15,051 nucleotides of DNA, taken from Methanosarcina sp. (GTDB taxonomy: Archaea; Halobacteriota; Methanosarcinia; Methanosarcinales; Methanosarcinaceae). The number at the start of each line of letters is the position of its first letter. The stretch's first letter is position 1. The translations under genes were made by a program, and so were the position numbers. Positions 7,070-14,842 of this stretch are shown in pieces. The stretch is taken from NCBI GenBank assembly GCA_013331265.1, contig DUGS01000109.1, positions 3,025 through 18,075 of the forward strand. The letters are read 5' to 3'. The notes beneath the pieces were generated by a model, which worked only from the letters and a program-made list of their open reading frames with translations, was not told the DNA's origin and ran no database searches.

Positions 7070-7554
7070 TGTCTACCTGGCTTTCCATGAAGGCAAAAAT
7101 AATAATTAATAAATTTAATTCTCTTAAATTATCTTTGGAAAGCATTTTTATTATTAGATCATACTTCATTAGTTTTAAAATTTTTGCTCATACTTAACTG
7201 TTCGTAACACTCTTTAAAATTTTATACTATTCGTCTTTGACATTGTGAGATCCATGTAGAAAAAAGACAGGATTTCATGAGCCTTTTCTGCGGAATCAGG
7301 GGTCAGTTAAATCATTACTGTCTAAAGTGCATGTTTTTGCAGATCTGGTAATGCTCAGAAAACAATTGATGTATTTCTAAGAGAAATAAAAATGTGGAAT
7401 TGGATAATTGATATAATCAGCGGGTTTTCATATTACAAACTTTTACATGTCTCCTGGCATGAAAGTACTGTGATTTGAAAATCAGGCACACTATCATCAG
7501 ATTTTACTTCAATATGCCAAATTTTACTCCAATATGTCAAATTTTACTCTAATA
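7070..7554. other. Spacer upstream of the secreted protein gene
   Basis: No gene is supported. On the minus strand AGTATAAAATTTT (around 7218-7230) is a good TATA candidate for the gene at 7051, implying a leader of about 145 nt. gctttcc (7080-7086) and ggaaagc (7137-7143) are a widely spaced inverted pair. A 28-codon ATG frame near 7392-7478 (MWNWIIDIISGFSYYKLL...) lacks a good ribosome binding site and is probably chance. Confidence 0.45.
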
Positions 7555-7560
7555 TTAACC
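7501..7560. repeat. Three 20-bp tandem repeats overlapping the symporter stop codon
   Basis: attttacttcaatatgccaa (7501-7520) and attttactccaatatgtcaa (7521-7540) match at 18 of 20 positions. The third unit (7541-7560) keeps the first nine bases plus aatat and contains the symporter stop codon (7557-7555). The period is exactly 20. On the minus strand this places repeated GTAAAAT/ATATTGG units right after the coding region. It may be a termination or processing element, or a recent tandem expansion. Confidence 0.6.
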
Positions 7561-9102
7561 ATTTGAACTTTCAGAAGCTGAATGATCCGCATTTGCTTTA
7601 ATTTTATCATCAATATCCTCTTCAGAGGTTTTAGTTTTGGCTATTTCATCGACCTCTTCTTTAACCTCCCCTCCAACCCAGCGGTCCATAACCTTGCAGG
7701 TTACAAGATCTCCTGCGACATTTACTGTGGTCCTGCTCATATCAAGAATTCTGTCCACTCCCATTATGAGAGCTATCCCGCTTGTTGGGATTCCTACACT
7801 GTTAAGGATCATGGCAAGGACAACAATTCCCACTCCCGGTATTGAAGGCGTTCCTATTGAAGCTGCAACAGCCATGACCATTACGACCAGGAGCTGGAAA
7901 GGCCCGAGGTCTATCCCGAAGGCTTCGGCCAGGAAAACTGTGGCCACACCCTGATAAAGCGCAGTCCCGTTCATATTTATCGTAGCTCCGAGAGGGACTA
8001 CAAACTCTGAAATCGAAGGCTTTACTCCTAACCTATCTTCTGCTGTTTTGATGGATAAGGGCATAACTGCAGCCGAACTGGAAGTGGAAAAAGCAAGTAG
8101 CATAACATCGCGGATAGCCTTCAGGAATTCAAAAGGGTTATACCTTGCAACAAGAGAAACAATAACGAGGTTCAGGCACATAAGGAGCAGCAGGCTTACA
8201 AGAACTGTACCCACATATACCGCCATTCCGAGAAGAGCTTCGATTCCCAGCTTGATAGTAAACTTGGTAAGAAGCCCGAAAACTGCAACCGGAGCGAGAG
8301 CCATGCTCCATTTTACCACTGTCATACAGACAGCCTGCACGGAGGTTAAAAAGCTGACCATTGGAGTTGACTGGTCCTTATTCAGGGATACAAGGGCAAC
8401 ACCTATAATTACCGAGATAATAACGACCTGCAACATCTCCCCATTAACGAGAGCTCCAAGAGGATTTGAAGGTAGTACTCCTCCTATCAACAGCGAGGGG
8501 AGGGTGAGAGCCGAGGGGTTGAAACTTATCAGGTCAGTGGACCCTGTCTGAACCTGGCCCCCTAAAGCGCTCTCAACAAGTTCTCCACTTATATACTGTC
8601 CGGGATGGATATATAGCGCCATTCCAATGCCAATAACAGTTGCAATTGCAGTGGTTGTTATAAAATAAACAACTGTTAAAAGCCCTGTCTTTTTGAGGGC
8701 GCTCATGCTCTGACCAGCCACCCCAAGAATTATGGAGGCAAAAACAAGCGGGACTACAATCATCCTCAAAAGCCCCAGGAAAATATAACCCGGCAGTGCA
8801 ATCCATTCTCCTATGATTTCCGCAGAAACCGGGTCAACATACCCTCCAAAAGGCCCAAGAAAAAGACCCATAAAGACTCCAAGCCCCATACTTATTAGAA
8901 TCTTCAGCCAGAGCTTCTTTTCAAGTAAATCATGAAGCTGACTGCTCAGGTTTTTAAGAGAATTATTGCGCCTGAAATCCAGAGGGTAATAAATACGCGT
9001 AATTCCATCAGTGATTTCCTGGCGAAGAAGCCTTGTCTCCTCTGCGATTTCCTGAGCGAACTCCCTCGGGTTCGGGATATAACGGCTTTCCTTTTCTTTC
9101 AT
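7555..9102 (-). CDS. Dicarboxylate/amino acid:cation symporter (glutamate/aspartate type)
   Basis: A membrane transporter of the DAACS (GltPh/EAAT/DctA) family, 515 residues. After a long hydrophilic N-terminus (about 64 residues) the transmembrane segments begin near residue 65. Signature elements are the HP1 serine motif STSSSAAVMP (339-348), the TM7 motif NMNGTA (376-381), HP2 ASIGTPSIPGVG (414-425) and TM8 GVDRILDMSRTTVNVAGD (448-465). Asp450, Asp454, Arg457, Asn461 and Asp465 in TM8 match the spacing of the substrate and sodium residues of GltPh. Asp454 plus Arg457 points to acidic amino acids rather than C4-dicarboxylates. The TM7 motif has Asn378 where most relatives have Asp (NMDGT), a sodium ligand in GltPh. 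No ribosome binding site precedes the ATG; seven C bases do. The C-terminal tail is acidic and polar. It is monocistronic with a strong upstream TATA box. Confidence 0.92.
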   Translation of the reverse strand: MKEKESRYIPNPREFAQEIAEETRLLRQEITDGITRIYYPLDFRRNNSLKNLSSQLHDLLEKKLWLKILISMGLGVFMGLFLGPFGGYVDPVSAEIIGEWIALPGYIFLGLLRMIVVPLVFASIILGVAGQSMSALKKTGLLTVVYFITTTAIATVIGIGMALYIHPGQYISGELVESALGGQVQTGSTDLISFNPSALTLPSLLIGGVLPSNPLGALVNGEMLQVVIISVIIGVALVSLNKDQSTPMVSFLTSVQAVCMTVVKWSMALAPVAVFGLLTKFTIKLGIEALLGMAVYVGTVLVSLLLLMCLNLVIVSLVARYNPFEFLKAIRDVMLLAFSTSSSAAVMPLSIKTAEDRLGVKPSISEFVVPLGATINMNGTALYQGVATVFLAEAFGIDLGPFQLLVVMVMAVAASIGTPSIPGVGIVVLAMILNSVGIPTSGIALIMGVDRILDMSRTTVNVAGDLVTCKVMDRWVGGEVKEEVDEIAKTKTSEEDIDDKIKANADHSASESSNG

Positions 9103-9162
9103 GGGGGGGTCACAATAAAAATCGGTGTGGTGCTCAAAAGTTTACTTTTTTTTCAGAAATTT

Positions 9163-9238
9163 GGTTCAATTGGATATCCGGTTCAATTGTGCATTAAATT
9201 CAATTGTATATTACATTCACATTAAATTATATAAAAGC
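9163..9238 (-). promoter_or_regulatory. Symporter promoter with three TTCAATTG operator-like boxes
   Basis: On the minus strand CTTTTATATAATTT (plus 9225-9238) is a near-ideal archaeal TATA box, predicting initiation around 9205. From there downstream lie ttcaattg at 9199-9206, 9182-9189 and 9165-9172, an exact 17-nt period. The last two are extended to ggttcaattg (9180-9189 and 9163-9172). An inverted partial copy, ttgaaccaa, lies further upstream at 9267-9275. Boxes covering the start site and first transcribed bases suggest repression. The protein that binds is unknown. Confidence 0.55.
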
Positions 9239-9439
9239 TTAGAAAAATACATAATAACTTATCAAGTTGAACCAATTCTCCAGATGAATTTCCTTATAAA
9301 ATAGTTAAGTGGAGAATATAAACAGGCCTAAGTATAAGGCGCCAAAACTGGCATAATATGGCTATTTTTAAAAAGAGGTGTTGATTAAATCATGGTTCAC
9401 TTTAAAATTATTTTCTTATAAACTCTCTTAGTTTTGCTT

Positions 9440-9519
9440 TTTCTTTTAAATAGAATAAAAAGAATAAAAAAATAAAAAGAATAAAAAATTAGGGACATAT
9501 AATAATACTCCCTAATTTT
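9440..9519 (-). terminator. Terminator of the NosD-like surface protein gene
   Basis: aaaattaggga (9485-9495) pairs perfectly with tccctaatttt (9509-9519), an 11-bp stem with a 13-nt loop, about 30 nt past the stop at 9550. On the minus strand it is followed by several T-tracts separated by ATTC (plus strand aaaaagaataaaaaaataaaaag), which suit archaeal T-rich termination. Confidence 0.75.
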
Positions 9520-9549
9520 CCTGATTGCTCATTTTTCAGATTACTTATT

Positions 9550-12500
9550 TCAGATTCTTTTCTTAACAAAGAACAAAGAAGAAAGGACTCCAAGAACTGC
9601 AAGAGTACTTTCGAATCCGGGTGCCTTTTCGTCCTTTGTCTGTTCATCACCGGTGGCTGCGGTTTTTTCTTCTTTAACCGGAGTAATTATTTCCGTTCCC
9701 TGCGTATTTCCGGCACCGATTTTATCCCCTGTAACCGCGTAGCGGGAGAATCCCGGAGTTTCTGCACTGAAGTAATAGAACTCTTCGTCTTCGCCGGTCA
9801 TTTTTGTGGGAAGTGCGTTCCATTCATCATCGTGGAACCTGTTCATTGTTATTGTGGAAACGTCAATGTTGTTTTCTTCGGTCCAGCTCCTGGACACCCT
9901 GAAGTTAATGGATGCTCCATTAATATTGTCTCCCCTTTCAAACCGTTCGTTTCCTACCTGGATGTTCATCAGCTTGTAGACTTCTCCTTCTGGGGTTTCT
10001 ACAGAACTTCCGTTTCCAAGAACCTCAATCCTTACAATGACATTTCCAGAACACTGCCGCGGAGTGAAACTGAGTCCCAGTACGCCGGAAACAGGGTCAG
10101 AGAATCTGAAACTTGTTCTGGACCCCGCAACAACCTTTTTCTGTGAAATGTCAATGCCTGTCACACCAGTGCTTTCTCCAATCGAGGGAACATAATTGGT
10201 GGAACTTTTGTGTCGGTGGGTTGTGGTGAAAATGGGTGCAGAGGAAACATTTGTAAGAGGCAGATAGTCAAAGGTCCCGCTCACGATCTCATAGGAAGAG
10301 TCTGCAATTCCGTCCCTGTCCGCATCTGTGCAATTTTCGGAAAAGCCTGTCCCATAGGGAGTTGCCCAGTAGTTGCCTCCGAGATACGGACCGCCAACTA
10401 TGTTTTCTCCTGCTGTTTTACTTTTGTTCCATGCATTGTTTGCCCCGCTTTTAATCAATGTGTTATTTGTGTTGTTGAAATAGTTGTTGTAGATCGTGTT
10501 ATTTCCACTTTCGGGACTTTCTATGTTCTTTACCAGTCCGCTGTGTGACATAATTTTTGAATCTTCAAGGTCAAATGCAAGTCCTGCAAGGCTGTTCTGA
10601 ACTATTGTGTTGCCGCATATCAGGCTGTTATTCACATCATAGAGTATCAATCCATACAAGTTTCCGGATAAAGTGTTCCCTGAAAGGGTACCTTCTCCTG
10701 TAACCAGCATCCCGATATTACTTCCTTCTACAGTACAATCTGCAACCGTATATCCTGTCCCTAAACCTTCTTCGGGGTTAATAACCAGAATTCCTCCTGA
10801 AGTACAATTTGTTACGGAACAGTCATTTACGCTCAAGTTCTCACTCAGGATAGTAACAAGTCCACCCTTGCAGTTTTGAAGAGTATTGCTTTCAAGGGTT
10901 GCATCCACAGGTTCAAGGAGATAAATACCCCATACAGGACAGCAATCTTTTACGGTGTTGCCCTTCAATCTGACGTCCTCCGAATTGACAAAGCAGATTC
11001 CATACCCTGGGGCTTGACCTTTACCGACAAGGGGAGAACTGACAAGAGGCGAACTAACAAAAGAGGAGTTACCAGAGGTATATAGTGAGAGCTCACCTGT
11101 CATATTTTGAACAGTGTTGTCCAGAAGTTCTACACTTGAAGAACCCTCTGAATAAATACCCATGTATTCGATATTCCGTACTGAGTTCCTGACAATCCTG
11201 GCATTCTGACATCCGTCAAGATAAATTCCTTCCAGACCTGTGTCAACACTATTGTTCTCAAGCTTGAGGCCCTGAGAATTTAGAGAAAAAATTCCAAAAA
11301 TAAAGGGCCTCGAAACCTGTACGAGGTTCGGGTTTATTAGGGTGCTTTCCCTTATGAGACTATTCTCCCCCCCTCTAACAAGCCTTGAATTTTCAGAGGA
11401 AAGAAGGCAGTTATTGTTTATTGAGCCCTGAATATAATTACATGTAAGTGTGCAGTTCTCGCAACCAACTGTGGCCATCCCACAAATGGAATTCTTGACA
11501 ACATTGTCAGCCAGGGTGACATCCGTAACCTCTTTTAAATTTACTCCCATCATGGAGTTCTCAACCCTGCTGTCCGAGATATTTACATTATGAGAAGATA
11601 ATACCATTATTCCGTACACACTATTATTTATGGTATTATTTTGCATCTCGGAACTTGTATTATACAGAAAAACACCATATGAATTGTTCTGCAACACGAG
11701 GTCTTTAATTTCGGCTTTTCCGCATTTTATGCAGTAAACAGCCCCCGCATCACTTTTGATAGAGGGTTTTGGCTCTCCTTCAAAATAATAAATCTTTTTT
11801 CCGTCAACAAGGTTACTGGTATCGATCACATTCCCGGTTTTATTCTCAAGGTCGTAGATTTCGAGATTGAAATTGTACCAGTTTCCAGACATTATATTGC
11901 CAGTAAAAGTACAGTTTTGGATTCCACTCAGGCTGATCCCATATATTCCTGAACTTGCCTTGTTATTTCTCAGGACACATTCATCAGAAGAATCCAGAGA
12001 GATGCCGCTGTTAGCATCTGTAACTGCATTATTGATCAGAGTACAGCCGTTTGAGTATTTTACACGGATGCCTTCAGAACCTATCCTTGAAACTGTATTG
12101 TTAGTCAGGATACAGTTAATAGAATTCTTAATTAATATGCCCTCTTCCCCCGTGTACGAGATTGTATTGTTAGTCAGAATACAGTTGTTACTTGAGGAAG
12201 AAAGATAAAAACCATGTTGAACAGCACCATTTACCGTATTATTGATCAGACTGCACCTGCTAGACCTTTCCATTTGGACACCGCAATCAACTTCAGAGAA
12301 CTTGTTATCTGTGATATTAGCCCCTGAAATCTCGTGCATATAAATTCCTGTGGCTTTTTCTCCGGTAATATTGAAGCCGCTAATAGTCACATTGTTGGCA
12401 GTTATTTTGAAAGCATGGCTCAGTACACACAGGCGTTTTACAATAGTATCATCAGGATTTCCAGAGAAGGAGCGAATGATTATGTTTTCTACACTGGCAT

Positions 12501-12720
12501 TCACATTTTCCGTATAGGTTCCCGGATAAACAAGAATTGTGTCTCCCGAACTTGCATTGTTAACCGCGCCCTGGATAGTTGTATAATTTCCGTTGCCCTG
12601 GGCATCCACATATAATGTGGAAGCTGCAGGTACAGCGGCCGCGGTTCCATTCATAAGAAGAATAAGAAATAATGCAATTGTTAAAAATTGCAGCTTATTT
12701 TTTTTACATAGTAGTCCCAT
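9550..12720 (-). CDS. NosD-like parallel beta-helix surface protein with PGF-CTERM anchor
   Basis: A large secreted cell-surface protein, 1056 residues. Residues 1-29 are a signal peptide. Residues about 33-100 (TLYVDAQGNGNYTTIQGAV, then GDTILVYPGTYTENV) are the standard opening of NosD/pectate-lyase-like right-handed beta helices. It is followed by many rungs of about 22-23 residues of the type NCxLTNNTVS..GIxL up to about residue 790. A DADRDGIADSSYEI segment, looking like a calcium loop, closes the helix. Residues about 840-990 form a PGF-pre-PGF domain ending PGFSRYAV. The tail, PGFESTLAVLGVLSS plus a KKR end (from 1034), is a PGF-CTERM signal, which an archaeosortase would process for lipid anchoring. 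N-glycosylation sequons are abundant. The ATG at 12720 has no strong ribosome binding site, but the signal peptide fixes the start. The ligand or enzymatic activity cannot be told. Confidence 0.9.
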   Translation of the reverse strand: MGLLCKKNKLQFLTIALFLILLMNGTAAAVPAASTLYVDAQGNGNYTTIQGAVNNASSGDTILVYPGTYTENVNASVENIIIRSFSGNPDDTIVKRLCVLSHAFKITANNVTISGFNITGEKATGIYMHEISGANITDNKFSEVDCGVQMERSSRCSLINNTVNGAVQHGFYLSSSSNNCILTNNTISYTGEEGILIKNSINCILTNNTVSRIGSEGIRVKYSNGCTLINNAVTDANSGISLDSSDECVLRNNKASSGIYGISLSGIQNCTFTGNIMSGNWYNFNLEIYDLENKTGNVIDTSNLVDGKKIYYFEGEPKPSIKSDAGAVYCIKCGKAEIKDLVLQNNSYGVFLYNTSSEMQNNTINNSVYGIMVLSSHNVNISDSRVENSMMGVNLKEVTDVTLADNVVKNSICGMATVGCENCTLTCNYIQGSINNNCLLSSENSRLVRGGENSLIRESTLINPNLVQVSRPFIFGIFSLNSQGLKLENNSVDTGLEGIYLDGCQNARIVRNSVRNIEYMGIYSEGSSSVELLDNTVQNMTGELSLYTSGNSSFVSSPLVSSPLVGKGQAPGYGICFVNSEDVRLKGNTVKDCCPVWGIYLLEPVDATLESNTLQNCKGGLVTILSENLSVNDCSVTNCTSGGILVINPEEGLGTGYTVADCTVEGSNIGMLVTGEGTLSGNTLSGNLYGLILYDVNNSLICGNTIVQNSLAGLAFDLEDSKIMSHSGLVKNIESPESGNNTIYNNYFNNTNNTLIKSGANNAWNKSKTAGENIVGGPYLGGNYWATPYGTGFSENCTDADRDGIADSSYEIVSGTFDYLPLTNVSSAPIFTTTHRHKSSTNYVPSIGESTGVTGIDISQKKVVAGSRTSFRFSDPVSGVLGLSFTPRQCSGNVIVRIEVLGNGSSVETPEGEVYKLMNIQVGNERFERGDNINGASINFRVSRSWTEENNIDVSTITMNRFHDDEWNALPTKMTGEDEEFYYFSAETPGFSRYAVTGDKIGAGNTQGTEIITPVKEEKTAATGDEQTKDEKAPGFESTLAVLGVLSSLFFVKKRI

Positions 12721-13002
12721 TTTTTTCAGGTCCCCATATATTAGGATTATATTAGCTGTGCACTTAAATTAATTTTATTTCAAAAGAAATATTGGACAAA
12801 TTTTTGTATATTGTTAAAATATAGTGTAAATAAATGTATAAATAGTTTGATCCTTAAGGAGATGGCCTGATCATAAATATTTTTCACTGTGCAAAAGCGA
12901 CCTTGAATATTTATTCTCGGAAAAATGGGGATTTGTCTTTCTTGAAAGAGGAAAATTGCAGCCTTTGAAAAGCTACCTGAATGTTACCAAATAAAAGTTC
13001 AT
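12721..13002. other. Spacer between the NosD-like gene and the broken secreted-protein gene
   Basis: No gene is supported. On the minus strand several TATA-like sequences could serve the NosD-like gene: GCTAATATAATCC (about 12742-12754), AACAATATAC (about 12808-12817) and CTATTTATAC (about 12838-12847). On the plus strand a frame without a start codon reads HCAKATLNIYSRKNGDLSFL (about 12880-12940) and may be debris from an old gene, but it has no recognisable family. Confidence 0.4.
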
Positions 13003-13024
13003 ACTCCCGATGCCTTCGGGAGTA
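13002..13024. repeat. 9-bp-stem hairpin upstream of the broken gene
   Basis: tactcccga (13002-13010) and tcgggagta (13016-13024) form a perfect 9-bp stem with loop tgcct. It directly precedes the start-less coding remnant, so it may mark a deletion or insertion scar. It could also be a dispersed palindromic repeat or a terminator without a T-run. Confidence 0.55.
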
Positions 13025-13042
13025 ACTGCTTCATCTATGTAA

Positions 13043-13372
13043 AACAACAGCAATGGACCTATTGACATTAACATATGTATAGACGTTATACCATATACCC
13101 ATGAGGAGATAAGAGACAACTCCGATACGATTGTAATAGGCACAGTTAAAGAAATACTCCCACCCAGATGGAATACGGCAGATGGAAAAAAACCGAAGAA
13201 ATTACTTAATAAACTTGAATATCCTGACGATATAATTTACACTGACATCGTCATAAGTGTTGATAAATACCTGAAAAACCCGTTATCGTCCAGAGAGCTT
13301 ATTGTAAGAGTCACCGGCGGGACGCTTGCAGCAGTGCTTGAGGCGGTTCTGATTGTAAGACACAGGCAGTAA
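13043..13372 (+). pseudogene. Broken gene of a secreted Methanosarcina family
   Basis: An open frame of 109 codons with no start codon: an in-frame TAA at 13040-13042 closes it upstream and the first in-frame codons contain no ATG, GTG or TTG. The translation is clearly protein-like: IDVIPYTHEEIRDNSDTIVI, then GTVKEILPPRWNTADGKKP, then DDIIYTDIVISVDKYLKNPL, then SSRELIVRVTGGT. I recall full-length Methanosarcina proteins with this core. They start with a signal peptide and continue well past the GGT, whereas here the frame changes to AAVLEAVLIVRHRQ and stops. Upstream of the TAA the same frame reads MPSGVTASSM, possibly a decayed signal region. Both ends therefore look lost. It lies 39 nt before the NUDIX gene and may be transcribed with it. 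Confidence 0.6.
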
Positions 13373-13411
13373 TAAGCTATTTAAGATCTCAGTTTGGAGA
13401 GGGGGAGAAAA

Positions 13412-13930
13412 GTGAGTACTTATAGCAATGGCATTCTTTTATTCAGGTTCAGGGATGAGAGGCTCGAAGTAATGCTGGTTCATCCAGGCGGTCCAATCTG
13501 GGCAAAAAAAGACTATGGTGTGTGGTCAATACCCAAAGGGCTGCCCGAAGAGCATGAAAACTCTCTGGAAACGGCAAAAAGAGAGTTCAAAGAAGAAACA
13601 GGTCTTGAGGTTGACGGCGAGTTTATTGATCTGGGAGAGCTAAATCAACCCAGCAAGAAGATAGTGCATGTATGGGCTCTTGAAAAAGACCTGGATGTAA
13701 CAAATATTGTAAGTAATACATTTACTTTTGAGTGGCCAAAAAACTCCGGAAAAATACAGGAGTATCCCGAGGTCGACAAAGCAGGCTGGTTCGATATTGA
13801 GCTAGCTAAGAAAAAAATACTAAAAGGACAGATTGGCTTTATTGATAGACTCATGGATGTTATAAATTACTCCCGGAAGGAAGAGCGTTTGGACAGAGAA
13901 AAAAAGTACAGGCAAACTACTCTATTTTAA
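13412..13930 (+). CDS. NUDIX hydrolase, COG4119-like
   Basis: A predicted cytoplasmic NUDIX hydrolase that cleaves a nucleoside diphosphate linked to another group; the substrate is not evident. I choose the GTG at 13412 because GGGGGAG lies just before it (4-5 nt spacing). A TTG at 13394 would add six residues and leave that site inside the gene. This gives 172 residues. The Nudix box is perfect: Gly43, Glu49, Arg57-Glu58, Glu61-Glu62, Gly64, Leu65 (GX5EX7REXXEEXGL). The preceding VMLVHPGGPIWAKKDYGVWS and IPKG block is typical of the small family described as predicted NTP pyrophosphohydrolases (COG4119), an assignment made from memory. Later FEWPKNSGKIQEYPEVDKAGW completes the fold, and a charged helix ends the protein (RKEERLDREKKYRQTTLF). 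It stands downstream of a broken gene, and no partner gene is evident. Confidence 0.92.
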   Translation: MSTYSNGILLFRFRDERLEVMLVHPGGPIWAKKDYGVWSIPKGLPEEHENSLETAKREFKEETGLEVDGEFIDLGELNQPSKKIVHVWALEKDLDVTNIVSNTFTFEWPKNSGKIQEYPEVDKAGWFDIELAKKKILKGQIGFIDRLMDVINYSRKEERLDREKKYRQTTLF

Positions 13931-14154
13931 ACGTTGACAAAGTTTGATTATCTGGAGAGAAAACTTATAAAACTAAATTGCCGTAGACGTTTCCAGAATA
14001 TAAATGAAAAAGTTAGGGAGAATAATAGAAACAGCAACTTTCTTATCGATTTTGCCCATTTCATCCCCGCAAAAACTGAGGGGATTTACCCCTAAATACA
14101 TTATACTTTGAGAAGTTCAAATCTTTTGGAACTCAATTCTTAGGAACTCAATTC
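13931..14154. other. Spacer after the NUDIX gene
   Basis: No firm gene. A 35-codon ATG frame (14004-14111, plus) encodes MKKLGRIIETATFLSILPIS and a short tail, resembling the beginning of a signal peptide, but it has no ribosome binding site and no mature part. agggg (14079-14083) and cccct (14089-14093) form a weak 5-bp hairpin that could help end the NUDIX transcript. Confidence 0.4.
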
Positions 14155-14157
14155 TTA
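14128..14157. repeat. Perfect 15-bp tandem duplication
   Basis: ggaactcaattctta occurs twice without a gap, at 14128-14142 and 14143-14157. The second copy contains the stop codon (14157-14155) of the minus-strand 89-residue gene. A perfect duplication suggests a recent event. The third partial similarity, agttcaaatctt at about 14114-14125, may be an older unit. Confidence 0.7.
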
Positions 14158-14424
14158 TTTAGTGGATCTTATTCTTGAATATATAATAAATCTGTCAATA
14201 CGATCCCATACAACATCATATGAAAATATAGCATAAGAGAAAGGATAACTCACCCAGAAAACCAATTTCTTGAAATGCGATAGGTCTCTATAGCCCTCTA
14301 TCCACATGGATTCGCTTAAAAATCCCTTCCATATAAGAGATTTTTGCATATGTTTCCATCGCCTGAACATATGAGCTATTATGAGTAAGAAAGTACAAGC
14401 GATTGCGATTTGTTTTTTTGTCAA
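14155..14424 (-). CDS. Small hypothetical membrane protein, 89 aa, TTG start
   Basis: I do not recognise this family. The start is TTG at 14424-14422, supported by GAGGGTG (minus strand 14436-14430) with 5 nt spacing, which is a good Shine-Dalgarno match. Residues about 4-20 are hydrophobic (KQIAIACTFLLIIAHMF) and could be a signal anchor. Residues about 54-69 (LVFWVSYPFSYAIFSY) are a second hydrophobic, aromatic-rich stretch. Between them lie basic and aromatic residues (RRWKHMQKSLIWKGF), and the end is basic. Two short membrane segments with a connecting loop is one reading. The rather non-AT-biased amino acid choice in an AT-rich setting argues for a real gene. Against it are the lack of neighbours and of any recognisable homology. 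Confidence 0.5.
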   Translation of the reverse strand: MTKKQIAIACTFLLIIAHMFRRWKHMQKSLIWKGFLSESMWIEGYRDLSHFKKLVFWVSYPFSYAIFSYDVVWDRIDRFIIYSRIRSTK

Positions 14425-14608
14425 TTTTTCACCCTCAACGACTTAATAAATTTAATAAACTTGCTAACAGATTCTCGAATAGGGCAAAATTTCCTGTGTT
14501 TAGCCAAACTAGAACTAAAACCAACCTTTTTTTGAGATTAAAAGTTTTGTTGGAAAATTATCAAACTCTTTTAAATGATAAGGAAATCTTTTTTTTTGAT
14601 AGTTTAAT

Positions 14609-14842
14609 ATGTTTAAATATATCTTCTTTTTTCCTATATATTTTTGCTCCAAAAAGATCTGTAAAGTTTTCAAATGTTTTTCAGCCGGTTATCAAAGAAT
14701 TAAAATTGTACTCCTGAGCATGTTTCTTTTCCTTGAGATCGCTGTGATGCTTTTTATGGTGCTGGTCACATCCTTTATAAGTGGCCCGATTATCAGCCGC
14801 TTACATGCATTTAATAACCCCAATGGAGGAGTAACAGGATGA
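14609..14842 (+). CDS. Possible small membrane protein, 77 aa
   Basis: The ATG at 14609 opens a frame closed upstream by TAG at 14600, with no convincing ribosome binding site. The first half is F/K/C-rich, as AT-rich DNA tends to give by chance. The second half is more protein-like: LLSMFLFLEIAVMLFMVLVT is a good membrane segment, followed by SFISGPIISRLHAFNNPNGG. The real product may begin at the ATG at 14719 (about 41 residues), or this may be the surviving 3' end of a longer membrane protein. Its TGA stop overlaps the ATG of the next frame (ATGA at 14839-14842), with GGAGG 9 nt before that ATG. That arrangement is typical of translationally coupled genes and supports coding at this end. 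Confidence 0.35.
   Translation: MFKYIFFFPIYFCSKKICKVFKCFSAGYQRIKIVLLSMFLFLEIAVMLFMVLVTSFISGPIISRLHAFNNPNGGVTG

Noticed and set aside
7392..7478. 28-codon frame MWNWIIDIISGFSYYKLL...
   Set aside because: No ribosome binding site, in an AT-rich spacer, no neighbour or motif support.
7501..7560. CRISPR-like array
   Set aside because: The 20-bp units are contiguous with no spacers, only three copies are present and no cas genes are in the window.
9103..9109. Seven-C tract right before the symporter ATG as a phase-variation switch
   Set aside because: The tract lies outside the coding frame and the only in-frame start is downstream of it, so slippage would not shift the protein; at most it could tune initiation.
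14403..14717. 104-codon plus-strand frame rich in F, L and K
   Set aside because: Starts with TTG overlapping the start of the opposite-strand gene, lacks a ribosome binding site, and its composition is what AT-rich DNA gives by chance.
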